DNA of 64,000 nucleotides from an uncultured Methanomassiliicoccaceae archaeon (GTDB lineage Archaea > Thermoplasmatota > Thermoplasmata > Methanomassiliicoccales > Methanomethylophilaceae): NCBI GenBank assembly GCA_905187815.1, contig CAJJJM010000003.1, positions 62,001 to 126,000 of the forward strand, in the 5' to 3' direction. Shown piece by piece: positions 24,181 to 32,448 of this stretch. Made by a program: the position numbers and the translations under genes. The notes beneath the pieces are model-generated. The model made no database searches. It was given only the letters and a program-made list of their open reading frames with translations, and was not told the origin of the DNA. Position 1 is the first letter of the stretch; every line of letters starts with the position of its first letter.

Positions 24181-24510
24181 ATGGAAGATCCCGAATTGGA
24201 GGCAATCAGACAGAGGAGGATGGCCGAGCTCCAGCAGCAGGCCCAGAACCAGGCGGCTCAGGAGGAGCAGGCCAAGAGGATGGAGATGCAGAAGCAGAAC
24301 GCCCTCAGGCAGATCCTCACCACCGAGGCCAGGCAGAGACTGGCCAACATCAGGCTCGCCAATCCGCACATGGCGGACACTGTCGAGATGCAGCTCATCC
24401 AGCTCGCCCAGAGCGGCAGGATTCAGGGAATCATCGATGACACCATGCTGAGGAACATCCTTGCGCAGATCACCCCCCAGCAGAGGGAGATCACCATAGA
24501 GAGGAGATAA
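24181..24510 (+). CDS. PDCD5-family DNA-binding protein
   Basis: The 109-residue protein, EAIRQRRMAELQQQAQ at the N-terminus and LTTEARQRLANIRLANPHMADTVEMQLIQLAQSG in the core, belongs to the PDCD5/TFAR19 helical-bundle family. It is conserved in archaea and encoded next to rps19e. Nucleic-acid binding is known for family members; the exact role is not. GGAGG precedes the ATG. Confidence 0.95.
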   Translation: MEDPELEAIRQRRMAELQQQAQNQAAQEEQAKRMEMQKQNALRQILTTEARQRLANIRLANPHMADTVEMQLIQLAQSGRIQGIIDDTMLRNILAQITPQQREITIERR

Positions 24511-24512
24511 TC

Positions 24513-24668
24513 ATGTCAAGCACAAAGGCCCCCGCAATGAAACAGAGGCTGAACAAGAAGGTCAACCAGAACCGCCGTGTCCCGGCCTGGGTCATGCTCA
24601 GGACCAACAGGCAGTTCCTCCGCCACCCCAAGAGAAGGTCGTGGCGCATGTCCAAACTGAAGGAGTGA
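24513..24668 (+). CDS. rpl39e: 50S ribosomal protein L39e
   Basis: This small 51-residue basic protein lines the peptide exit tunnel. It reads KAPAMKQRLNKKVNQNRRVP, then AWVMLRTN and RHPKRRSWRMSKLKE, typical of L39e. The ATG is 2 nt after the previous stop, with GGAG upstream. Confidence 0.95.
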   Translation: MSSTKAPAMKQRLNKKVNQNRRVPAWVMLRTNRQFLRHPKRRSWRMSKLKE

Positions 24669-24673
24669 TTCGG

Positions 24674-24937
24674 ATGGCAGACGAAATCGAGAGAATCATG
24701 GTCATCCCGCTCAGGGCCGCTAAGCAGGCACCCCGCACCCGCAGGGCCAAGCGCGCCATCAAAGAGGTCAGGGAGATCGTCATGAGGCACATGAAGGTCG
24801 ATGCCGAGCACGTCTGGATCGACGCCAGTGTCAACGAGAAGGTCTGGGAGAACGGAATCCGCAACCCGCCCTCCAAGATCACCGTGAAAGCAGTCAAGTT
24901 CGACGACGGCCTCGTAGAGGTCTCGCTGGCTGAGTGA
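24674..24937 (+). CDS. rpl31e: 50S ribosomal protein L31e
   Basis: The 87-residue protein, IMVIPLRAAKQAPRTRRAKRAIKEVREIVMRHMKV then VWIDASVNEKVWENGIRNPPSKITVKAVK, matches L31e. It starts 5 nt after rpl39e. It sits near the tunnel exit of the large subunit. Confidence 0.96.
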   Translation: MADEIERIMVIPLRAAKQAPRTRRAKRAIKEVREIVMRHMKVDAEHVWIDASVNEKVWENGIRNPPSKITVKAVKFDDGLVEVSLAE

Positions 24938-24941
24938 TACG

Positions 24942-25604
24942 ATGATGAGGTTCTCTCGCCACTCGGGCAACCCCAACATCGGAGTCTTCGCCGCGGCGAA
25001 CGAGAGCCTCGCCTTCACCTCCGCCGACGCCTCCCCGGAGTTCGTAAGGGCTCTCGAGGAGGCGCTCGGCGTTCAAACCATTAAAACGACCGTCGCCGGG
25101 GCCCATGTCATCGGCTCCCTGATGGTCATGAACTCCAACTGCGCCGTCGTCTCCGGTCTCACCGAGGAGAGGGAGGTCGAGGTGATCCAGGAGCACATCC
25201 CGGGCTACAGGCTCGACGACGCCCTCAACGCGGCCGGTAACAACATCCTCGTCAACGACCACGGAGCCATCGTCAGTCCCGAGTACGGGCGCGAGGTGGC
25301 CGGACCGCTCTCCGACGCCCTCGGGGTGGAGGTCGTGTTCTCGTCGATCGCCGGCTGCAACACTGTCGGATCGGTGTGCAGGGCCAACAACAAGGGCTGC
25401 GTATGCCACATGGACACCTCCGACGAGGAGGTCCAGCTCATCAAGGACGTTCTCAAGGTCCAGGAGGTCGTCAGGACCTCAGTCAACCACGGTTCCCGCA
25501 TGGTTGGCGCCGGCGTGGTAGCCAACTCCAAGGGTGCAGTCGTGGGGGACGAGACCACTCCCATCGAGATGGGGAAGATCGAGGACGGGCTCCTGCTCTA
25601 CTGA
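24942..25604 (+). CDS. eif6: Translation initiation factor aIF6
   Basis: aIF6 binds the 50S subunit and prevents premature joining with 30S. The 220 residues show the five-fold pseudo-repeat typical of the pentein fold: GNPNIGVFAAANESLAF, IKTTVAGAHVIGSLMVMNSN, NNILVNDHGAIVSPEY, VVFSSIAGCNTVGSVCRANNKGCV and MVGAGVVANSKGAVVG. Two adjacent ATGs (24942, 24945) are possible. It ends the ribosomal operon. Confidence 0.97.
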   Translation: MMRFSRHSGNPNIGVFAAANESLAFTSADASPEFVRALEEALGVQTIKTTVAGAHVIGSLMVMNSNCAVVSGLTEEREVEVIQEHIPGYRLDDALNAAGNNILVNDHGAIVSPEYGREVAGPLSDALGVEVVFSSIAGCNTVGSVCRANNKGCVCHMDTSDEEVQLIKDVLKVQEVVRTSVNHGSRMVGAGVVANSKGAVVGDETTPIEMGKIEDGLLLY

Positions 25605-25654
25605 GCGGTCCCGCCTCCAATTTTTTCTCACATTCCCTGTCGGCAGGACGGGCG

Positions 25655-26299
25655 TCAGCGGTCGAAGACCCAGCATTCCTTCATCATCCCGTCGATGTCC
25701 TCGCGGGTGACGTCGATCTCGTTGCCGATGTAGTCGACGGCCTCCTCGGGGATCATGTCAAGGAAGTCGTCCAGAGGCGAGATGGGGATCGAGAGTCCGC
25801 CCACACGGTAGTGCATCGGGACTATGATGTTGGGATTGACCAGCTCGATGAACCTCCTCACCTCGGACAGGGGCAAGGTGAACGTCTCGCCGACAGGGAC
25901 GAAGAGCATGTCCACATCCTGGATCTTGGCGATGACGTCGTCATCGGGTATGCATCCCATGTCGCCGCAGTGGCAGACGGACACTCCGTCCATCTCGAAG
26001 TAGTACATTGTGTTGGGACCGCGCTCCGAGCCTCCGACCGCGTCGTGGCATGAATGGAGCCCCTGGACGGTCAGTCCCTTGATGTTGAACATCCCTTCGC
26101 GTCCGAGGACATCGTCGTGTTTTCCCCTGACCACGCGGACGGCGTTGTGGTCGTAGTGGTTGTGGGTCATCAGGACGATGTCCGCAGACACCGCCGGCGG
26201 TTTGATGCCGATGGAGCGTCCATCGTGGGGATCGATGACCACCGTCAGCCGGGAGTCTCCGAACTCGAAGCAAGAATGACCGTGCCATCTGACCCTCAT
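25655..26299 (-). CDS. Metal-dependent hydrolase, UPF0173/metallo-beta-lactamase fold
   Basis: The 214-residue protein starts MRVRWHGHSCFEF and carries MTHNHYDHN, the HxHxDH zinc motif, then SCHDAVGG, HCGDMGC and PMHYRVGG at the later metal positions. It fits the UPF0173 group; the substrate is unknown. On the minus strand TTTTTTATAC lies about 26 nt before the ATG and no ribosome site is visible, suggesting a leaderless mRNA. It is convergent with eif6. Confidence 0.88.
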   Translation of the reverse strand: MRVRWHGHSCFEFGDSRLTVVIDPHDGRSIGIKPPAVSADIVLMTHNHYDHNAVRVVRGKHDDVLGREGMFNIKGLTVQGLHSCHDAVGGSERGPNTMYYFEMDGVSVCHCGDMGCIPDDDVIAKIQDVDMLFVPVGETFTLPLSEVRRFIELVNPNIIVPMHYRVGGLSIPISPLDDFLDMIPEEAVDYIGNEIDVTREDIDGMMKECWVFDR

Positions 26300-26416
26300 G
26301 CCGCCGATATCGAGGGCACTTGTATAAAAAATTGTTAGTTTGAGCCCGCTCCATGGACGGTCTCGCCCGGGTCCGGACAGCGAAGGATGATATGTAGGTT
26401 GGGCGATACACCCGGT

Positions 26417-27544
26417 ATGAAGAAGACTCTGGTCCTGGTCGTGGACAGGGATGACGACTTCGGCGTCAAGGGGAAGGTCAACACCCCGGTCATAGGCGTT
26501 CAGAACTGCCTCGATGCGGCCACAGCCTTCGGAATCGCTGATCCGGAGGATTCGGACCTCAACGCGCTTTTCGCCGCGGTCAGCGTCTGTCTCGAGATCC
26601 AGGAGGACGGCCACGAGGCCGATGTGGCGCTCATATGCGGTGACGAGAAGGTCGGTCACCGTTCCGACCTGGCCCTAGTCGCTCAGCTCGAGGAGGTCCT
26701 CGACGAGATCGAACCAGACAGCGTCGTCCTGGTCGGGGACGGGGCGGAGGACGAGTACATCTACCCGATCATCTCGTCACGCGCGCACGTCGACTCCGTC
26801 AGGAAGGTGTACGTCAAGCAGGCGCCTGGGATCGAGGGGTCCTTCTACATCATCACCAAGATGCTCTCGGACCCGGGCAAGAGGAAGAGGTTCCTCGTCC
26901 CCCTGGGGTTCATAATAATCCTGTTGTCGCTGTTCTTCATCATGCCGACCATCATGGTCTACGTGCAGGACCATGACATCAACACCCTGGCGGGCATGTC
27001 CGGAAGCTTGGCGTTCTTCTTCATCGGCCTGGTGCTTATCCTGTACGGATACAACGTGGCCGAACGCTACGAGGAGTTCAGGAAGAACCTCATAGCATCC
27101 CTGGCCGGCGACACCACGCGCTTCATATTCCTATGCATATCGCTTAGCATCATCCTCGTGATGGGTGTCTGGAACTACCTGGAGGTCGGCAACCTCTACA
27201 TCACCAGCATCATGCAGTGGGCGCTCTACTACGTGACGTCCATGGTATGGCCTGTCATAGTCGCCCTCATGGTCTACATCATAGGGTCCGCGATCCAGGA
27301 CTACCAGTCCCAGGGCACCATCAAGCTCAGCCTGATCTTCAGCAGCACCGGTCTCATGAGCCTCGGTCTCGTCGCCATCGGGATCCTGGACATGGTCTCC
27401 TTCTTCGGAGGCCTCTCTTCATCCTTCGAGCTGGCCCTCGGCGAGATCGTCGGCGGTGTCGTCCTGTCCATTCTCAGTTCGTTCGTGAAGGGCCGCATGA
27501 AGCCAGCCAAACCGCCGGAGGCGCAGACCGATGGAGTGGCCTGA
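26417..27544 (+). CDS. DUF373 membrane protein
   Basis: The 375-residue protein belongs to the archaeal DUF373 family. It has a soluble N-terminal domain (KTLVLVVDRDDDFGVKGKVNTPVIG, ADVALICGDEKVG, SVVLVGDGAEDEY) and then about six transmembrane helices from residue 160 to 360. The function is undetermined. The ATG at 26417 fits the conserved N-terminus. It overlaps mptE by 14 nt, so the two are coupled. Confidence 0.88.
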   Translation: MKKTLVLVVDRDDDFGVKGKVNTPVIGVQNCLDAATAFGIADPEDSDLNALFAAVSVCLEIQEDGHEADVALICGDEKVGHRSDLALVAQLEEVLDEIEPDSVVLVGDGAEDEYIYPIISSRAHVDSVRKVYVKQAPGIEGSFYIITKMLSDPGKRKRFLVPLGFIIILLSLFFIMPTIMVYVQDHDINTLAGMSGSLAFFFIGLVLILYGYNVAERYEEFRKNLIASLAGDTTRFIFLCISLSIILVMGVWNYLEVGNLYITSIMQWALYYVTSMVWPVIVALMVYIIGSAIQDYQSQGTIKLSLIFSSTGLMSLGLVAIGILDMVSFFGGLSSSFELALGEIVGGVVLSILSSFVKGRMKPAKPPEAQTDGVA

Positions 27545-28199
27545 GTGGGAGCCCGTCTACCTGGAGATCCTCTCCGACATGGGGTACGACCGTCTCGAGG
27601 ACGAATCCTGCGTCAGGGTGCTCAAGGCGGTGACTCTGAACTCCGACCTCATCACCGAAGACGAGGCCGCCGGATATTTCGGCGAGACCGCAACCGTGTT
27701 CGGAGACGCACCGTGCCTCGAGTCTGACATCTCGGACCTTCCGCCGGAGGGCACCCTCATCTCCTCCGGCTCCGCGGTCCACAGGCTCCTCGACCTGGGG
27801 ATCGTCCCGGAGGTCGTGGTCACGGACCTCGACGGGGACATAGGCGCACAGCTCGAGGCGAGCTCCGGCGGCGCCCTCACATTCATCCACGCCCACGGTG
27901 ACAACCAGGACCTGGTCAGGACCTATGCGGGCTCATTCAAGGGGCCGGTGATCCTCACCACCCAGTCCCGTCCGGAGAACACGGTGTTCGACTTCGGCGG
28001 ATTCACCGACGGCGACAGGGCAGTATGCATCGCGCAGAGCTTCGGTGCCAGGCGCGTGATCCTCGAGGGGTTCGATTTCGACGACCCCAATCCGAAGGCC
28101 GGTTCGGATATGTTCGTCAAGCTCAGGAAGCTCTTCTGGGCGAGGAGGATCATCGGAATGCTCGGGAATCGTTTGGAACTGATATCACCGAGGGTCTGA
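27531..28199 (+). CDS. mptE: 6-hydroxymethyl-7,8-dihydropterin pyrophosphokinase (MptE-like, DUF115)
   Basis: MptE activates 6-hydroxymethyl-dihydropterin for joining to the arylamine half of methanopterin-type cofactors. The 222 residues have ISSGSAVHRLLDLGIVPEVVVTDLDGD, FIHAHGDNQ and VILEGFDFDDPNP, motifs shared with archaeal MptE and not with bacterial FolK. It overlaps the DUF373 gene and is followed 50 nt later by an M50 protease. Confidence 0.88.
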   Translation: MEWPEWEPVYLEILSDMGYDRLEDESCVRVLKAVTLNSDLITEDEAAGYFGETATVFGDAPCLESDISDLPPEGTLISSGSAVHRLLDLGIVPEVVVTDLDGDIGAQLEASSGGALTFIHAHGDNQDLVRTYAGSFKGPVILTTQSRPENTVFDFGGFTDGDRAVCIAQSFGARRVILEGFDFDDPNPKAGSDMFVKLRKLFWARRIIGMLGNRLELISPRV

Positions 28200-28249
28200 C
28201 GGGTCCACATTTATAGGAGAAGCAATTACCGACGTCCGAGGGACCCCGG

Positions 28250-29857
28250 ATGGATCTAGCGTATCTGATTCTCATAGTTCTGGCAGTCATCTACGTTCCC
28301 ATCTGGGTATGGGTCTGGCGCAAGCCCGAGCAGGCGGAGAGGTACCATCTCTGCAAATACGGCCCCTGCATCATGATCAAGACCCGTCTCGGCTTCAAGA
28401 CCATGGACCGCCTGTGCAAGTACACGCGGTTCTGGAGGGCGTTCGGCTTCTTCTCGAAGCTGGTCTCCGCCGTGCTGTTCCTCCTGATGATGTACATGCT
28501 GGTCGTCGCCATCATCGCCGTCCCGAGCAGGATGGCCAGCGGATCCTCGATCGGCATAGAGTACGCCCTGGCGATCCCCGGCCTCAACCCGATGCTGCCC
28601 CTCGTATACGGCGTCATAGCCCTCGTCGTCGCCATGGTCGTCCACGAGCTCGGCCACGGCATTCAGGCCCGCGCCAACGGCGCCCGCGTCGACTCCTCCG
28701 GGCTCCTGTACGGGGTCGTCCCACTGGGTGCGTTCGTCGAACCCAACGAGGAGGACATGAAGAAGAAGTCCCGCAGGGCGCAGATGGACATGTACACCGC
28801 GGGCATCTCGGTGAACACCGTCGTCGCCATCCTGTGCTTCGCACTCCTGGTGGGATGCTGCGGGACCCTCTCGTCCGATTATGAGGACGACGCGGGGGTT
28901 TATTACATGGACGACGGCTCTCCGGCATACCTCGCCGGCATACCGGCCTCGGCCATCATCACCGGCGTCAGCGAGTCCACTGTCTACGACCCCTCCGACC
29001 CGTCGACCATCCAGTCCGTCGGGACGTCGGTCGTCGACGGCTCCGTGTCTCTGGACGCCGATGTTGACCCGCTTCACTACTATTATGTGCAGTACGTCTA
29101 CAACGACGAGACGTACGTCACGGAAGAACCCATCCAGATGGGCGTCTACGTCCGCTCCCTGACCTCGGGGGGACCGGCGGACCAGGCGGGGATCGAGAAC
29201 GGCGAGTTCATCTATTCTATTGTGATAGGCGAGGACGAGCACACCGTCGGCTCCATATCCGAGTTCAGGCAGGTCATGGACGCCACGTCCCCCGGCCAGA
29301 CCGTCAAGGTGGGCATCGTCCAGACCGTCGCATATGGCAGCGTCTACGACCCCTCCGTCCAGCACGTCACGGTGACCCTGGGCGACAACGGCAGCAGGAG
29401 CCTCCTGGGCGTGACAATGTCGACATCAGGCATGACGTTCACGACGCCCGGCATCCTGCTGGACCGCGCCATGAATCCGTTCTACGGCGCCGACTCGGCA
29501 TACTCGTACTTCACATCCATATTCAGCTACCTGTCCGGACCCTTCAACGGCATGGATCCGATCTCGGACGAGGTCCAGTGGTGGTACGACGCACCGATGG
29601 GCGAAGTGATGTGGTTCATCATCACCCTGCTGTACTGGCTGTTCTGGTTGAACATCCTCCTGGCGATCTCCAACGCCCTTCCGGCCTATCCGTTCGACGG
29701 AGGATTCATATTCGCCGGAGGCGTCAGCTGGCTGTGCGAGAAGCTGGGGGTGCGCGACGAGGAGCGCCGCAACCGCATAACAGAAAGCGTCTCGGGCAGC
29801 GTGTCGACAGTGGTTCTGTTCATGTTCATGATAGTGGTGCTGTCGTTCCTGATGTGA
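28250..29857 (+). CDS. M50-family intramembrane metalloprotease with PDZ-like domain
   Basis: The 535-residue membrane protein has HELGH at 132-136 in a transmembrane helix and NALPAYPFDGG near 480 providing the third zinc ligand, as in site-2 proteases. Between them is a large extracytoplasmic insert (about 205-405), with SGGPADQAGIENGEFIYSI resembling a PDZ domain. It probably cuts membrane-bound substrates such as anti-regulators. A TATA-like word is weak; the 50-nt gap after mptE suggests co-transcription. Confidence 0.9.
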   Translation: MDLAYLILIVLAVIYVPIWVWVWRKPEQAERYHLCKYGPCIMIKTRLGFKTMDRLCKYTRFWRAFGFFSKLVSAVLFLLMMYMLVVAIIAVPSRMASGSSIGIEYALAIPGLNPMLPLVYGVIALVVAMVVHELGHGIQARANGARVDSSGLLYGVVPLGAFVEPNEEDMKKKSRRAQMDMYTAGISVNTVVAILCFALLVGCCGTLSSDYEDDAGVYYMDDGSPAYLAGIPASAIITGVSESTVYDPSDPSTIQSVGTSVVDGSVSLDADVDPLHYYYVQYVYNDETYVTEEPIQMGVYVRSLTSGGPADQAGIENGEFIYSIVIGEDEHTVGSISEFRQVMDATSPGQTVKVGIVQTVAYGSVYDPSVQHVTVTLGDNGSRSLLGVTMSTSGMTFTTPGILLDRAMNPFYGADSAYSYFTSIFSYLSGPFNGMDPISDEVQWWYDAPMGEVMWFIITLLYWLFWLNILLAISNALPAYPFDGGFIFAGGVSWLCEKLGVRDEERRNRITESVSGSVSTVVLFMFMIVVLSFLM

Positions 29858-29875
29858 TCGCGTGAGGTGAGGAAG

Positions 29876-30820
29876 ATGATGGAGATATTCGAGATGCAGG
29901 ACGGCAAGCCCGTGAGGACCGACTCGATAAAGGACGACGTCTGGATAAACCTCGTCAATCCCACCACGGAGGAGATAGACCAGGTCCAGGCCGCGCTCCA
30001 GATCGACCGCGAGGCCCTCACTGCCGCTCTGGACGACGAGGAGGGATCCAGGACGGAGGTGTCCCAGGAGTACACCCTGATCCTGATCGACGCCCCTGCC
30101 AGGGAGTGGAGGAACAACCGCGAGGAGTTCACCACATACCCCCTGTCCATCACAATCACAGACCGCGCCGTCGTCACCGTCTCTCTGCTGGAGCTGTTCG
30201 CGATAACGAACATCACGGTGGGTAAGAACAAGAACATCAACACGGTGAACGTGTCTAACAGGGCCCGCTTCGTGCTTCAGATCCTGTTCCGCGTGGCGAT
30301 GAACTACCAGGCAGATCTCAAGTACATCGAGGTCAAGAGGATGGCCATCGAGGAGTCCATCAGGAAGGCCACCCGCAGGGACGACCTTTTCGAGCTCCAC
30401 GAGCTGGAGTCCAACCTGGTCTACTTCAAGACCAGTCTCAGCGTGAACAGCTCGGTCATCGGCAGGATCGGGAGGATGTCCTTCTTCATGTCCAGCCCTG
30501 AGGACCGCGATCTGATGGACGACGTGATCATCGAGACCAACCAGGCCCTGGAGATGACCACGACATACAGCCAGATAATCAAGGGTACCAGGCAGCTGGT
30601 GGAAGCGGACCTCAACAACTCGCTCTCGACCATCATGAAGTTCCTGACCTCGATCACCCTCATCATAGCCATACCGACGCTGGTCGCAAGCTTCTACGGT
30701 ATGAACGTCACCCTCCCGGGCGATGACTACCCTTATACGTACATCGTGCTTCTGGGCGTCATGGCCGTCATATGCATCGTCGCTATCTGGCGTCTGCAGA
30801 AGCGTGGCATGTGGCGTTGA
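29876..30820 (+). CDS. corA: CorA-family divalent metal transporter
   Basis: The 314-residue protein has the long cytoplasmic helical domain and two C-terminal transmembrane helices. YGMN closes the first helix (ASFYGMNVTLPG), the CorA selectivity motif. It should carry Mg2+ or a similar ion. The ATG at 29876 lies 5 nt after GGTGA; an upstream GTG at 29867 is possible. It follows the M50 protease and precedes the marker-2 gene by 12 nt. Confidence 0.93.
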   Translation: MMEIFEMQDGKPVRTDSIKDDVWINLVNPTTEEIDQVQAALQIDREALTAALDDEEGSRTEVSQEYTLILIDAPAREWRNNREEFTTYPLSITITDRAVVTVSLLELFAITNITVGKNKNINTVNVSNRARFVLQILFRVAMNYQADLKYIEVKRMAIEESIRKATRRDDLFELHELESNLVYFKTSLSVNSSVIGRIGRMSFFMSSPEDRDLMDDVIIETNQALEMTTTYSQIIKGTRQLVEADLNNSLSTIMKFLTSITLIIAIPTLVASFYGMNVTLPGDDYPYTYIVLLGVMAVICIVAIWRLQKRGMWR

Positions 30821-30832
30821 CGGAGCGATAGA

Positions 30833-31819
30833 ATGTCGATAGAGAAGATTGCAGAGGCGATTCGCAGCTACCCCGGTGTCACCAGGAAGCATGCCATCCA
30901 CAAGATCGTGGATCTGCTCCCGACACAGGCTTTCCCACAGGTCGTGGCGGCCGAGGGGGAGGATGCGGCGGCTATCGACGTCGGCGACCAGTACATCCTC
31001 TTCGCCGCTGACGGCATCATGGAATCCCTGGTGAACACGAACCCCTACTACGCCGGCTACTTCGCCGTCCTCGTCAACGTCAACGACATAGCGGCCATGG
31101 GCGGAAGGCCCCTGGGGATGGTCGACGTTATGTCCATCGTCCACGGGGAGGTCTGCAGGGAGATCATCCGCGGTATGAAGGAGGGCATCCGCAAGTTCAA
31201 CGTCCCCATCGTGGGCGGACACGTTCATCCCGACTGCCACTACAACGCCATCGACATCTCCATCGTCGGCAGGGTCGCCAAGGACGCGCTCCTCAGGAGC
31301 AGCACCGCCGAACCCGGGGACGACATCGTCTTCGTCGTGGACATCGACGGTTTCTATCCCGACGACCTCCCGTACGCGTTCGTCACAACCGTCGACAAAT
31401 CCGACGAGGTCGTCCGCGCCCAGATGGAGGCTGCCGCCGTCGTCGGTGACAGGCATCTGGCCCATTCCTGCAAGGACATGAGCAACCCCGGCAGCATCGG
31501 GACGCTCGGTATGATGCTCGAATCCTCCTCCGTCGGAGCACTGGTCGATGTCACCAAGATCCCGCGCCCCGAGGGAGTCGACGAGGTGAAATGGTACCTC
31601 TCCTACCAGGGATGCGGATTCTGCTTCGCCTGCTCCCCCGAGAACTCCCAGGAGATCATAGACATCTTCAAGGAAGTCGGATGCGAGGGCGCAGTCGTCG
31701 GAAAGGTCGACGATACCAGGCAGATGAAGATCACGGACGGGAAGGACACGGCGGTCCTCTTCGATTTCGAGAGCGAGATCATCACCGGATGCAGGCCCAA
31801 GGAGAACAGAAGTGCCTGA
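30833..31819 (+). CDS. AIR-synthase-like protein, methanogenesis marker protein 2 type
   Basis: The 328-residue protein has the PurM-like ATP-binding fold: AAIDVGDQYILFAADGIMESLV, NVNDIAAMGGRPLGMVDVMSI, IVGGHVHPD and KDMSNPGSIGTLGMMLE. This is the variant found throughout methanogens as putative marker protein 2, related to SelD, ThiL and HypE. Its reaction is not established; ATP-dependent phosphorylation of a small substrate is likely. It abuts the 7S RNA gene on the other strand. Confidence 0.85.
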   Translation: MSIEKIAEAIRSYPGVTRKHAIHKIVDLLPTQAFPQVVAAEGEDAAAIDVGDQYILFAADGIMESLVNTNPYYAGYFAVLVNVNDIAAMGGRPLGMVDVMSIVHGEVCREIIRGMKEGIRKFNVPIVGGHVHPDCHYNAIDISIVGRVAKDALLRSSTAEPGDDIVFVVDIDGFYPDDLPYAFVTTVDKSDEVVRAQMEAAAVVGDRHLAHSCKDMSNPGSIGTLGMMLESSSVGALVDVTKIPRPEGVDEVKWYLSYQGCGFCFACSPENSQEIIDIFKEVGCEGAVVGKVDDTRQMKITDGKDTAVLFDFESEIITGCRPKENRSA

Positions 31820-31821
31820 CC

Positions 31822-32118
31822 GCAGGGGTTGACCTCACATCCCGCCTCAAGTTGACCATTTCGCTTCTCGACTCTGCGACCCCATAAACGTCAGTAGTTC
31901 GAGGTGAGGCTGCTCCCGTCAGGACCTGACCCGGTTCCCCCGATTGATGTGTGAACTGCGACCCTCCGGTCGCCTTCTTCACAAACACCGACTCTACAGG
32001 ACAAAGTTTCATCGTTGCTAGATGGGCTTGAGTGTTCAGCGGGGCCGTCCCCTGCTGTCGCCCCCGCGTATTGACGATTTCGGGTGTAGGGCACGCCAAG
32101 CGCCCCGGCCAAGCCAGA
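31822..32118 (-). ncRNA. Signal recognition particle 7S RNA
   Basis: On the minus strand the S-domain core GGTCAGGTCC (plus 31922-31931) is followed by GGGAGCAGCC (31908-31917), the conserved helix 8 asymmetric loop of SRP RNA. A GC-rich Alu-like domain with GGCCGGGGCGCTTGGCGTGCC occurs near the 5' end. The TATA box TATTATAAAC at 32141-32150 puts the 5' end near 32118. The length of about 297 nt is typical of archaea. Both ends are estimated to within about 10 nt. It scaffolds SRP19 and SRP54 for membrane targeting. Confidence 0.9.
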
Positions 32119-32249
32119 CAAGGGGCTGATTGTCCCTCTGTTTATAATACCTTGCTCTCTTGGGTCGGGAAAACGGCGAAACAACCCGCATGCCTGCCTA
32201 GGTGTCCTGACATTCGTAGCAGCCTCTCCGGTACATGCGTTTGGAGAAT

Positions 32250-32315
32250 CATTATATACGATTTCCATGATGTGGACGTATCCGTGCTACGTGTTAGCAC
32301 GCCACTTGGTGAGAA
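32250..32315 (+). promoter_or_regulatory. Symporter operon promoter and leader hairpin
   Basis: ATTATATACG at 32251-32260 is a strong TATA box. The leader contains a 6-bp stem GTGCTA (32284-32289)/TAGCAC (32295-32300) just before the GGTGA ribosome site at 32309, so the hairpin could affect translation or mark an operator. Confidence 0.5.
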
Positions 32316-32316
32316 G

Positions 32317-32448
32317 ATGGATTTCTTCGGACTGACAGACCCCTGGATAATCGGAGGATACGTGGGAAGCTTCCTTTGCGTCGCATTCTGCATAGTCTAC
32401 GGTTTCCTGAAGGGCAGGCAAGAGGAGGATGAGGACGATGGCGAGTGA
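32317..32448 (+). CDS. Symporter small accessory protein, 43 residues
   Basis: This tiny protein has one transmembrane helix (PWIIGGYVGSFLCVAFCIVYGFL) and a charged tail (KGRQEEDEDDGE). It directly precedes and overlaps the sodium:solute symporter gene. Such small partners accompany SSS transporters in several prokaryotes. GGTGA lies 4 nt before the ATG. A structural or assembly role is inferred from position. Confidence 0.8.
   Translation: MDFFGLTDPWIIGGYVGSFLCVAFCIVYGFLKGRQEEDEDDGE

Noticed and set aside
29426..31465. A 679-codon minus-strand frame opposite the M50 protease, corA and marker-2 genes
   Set aside because: It runs across three well-supported plus-strand genes and shows no domain.
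32032..32316. Extended coding frame upstream of the 43-residue symporter partner
   Set aside because: It runs through the 7S RNA gene and its promoter on the opposite strand; the ATG at 32317 has GGTGA directly before it.
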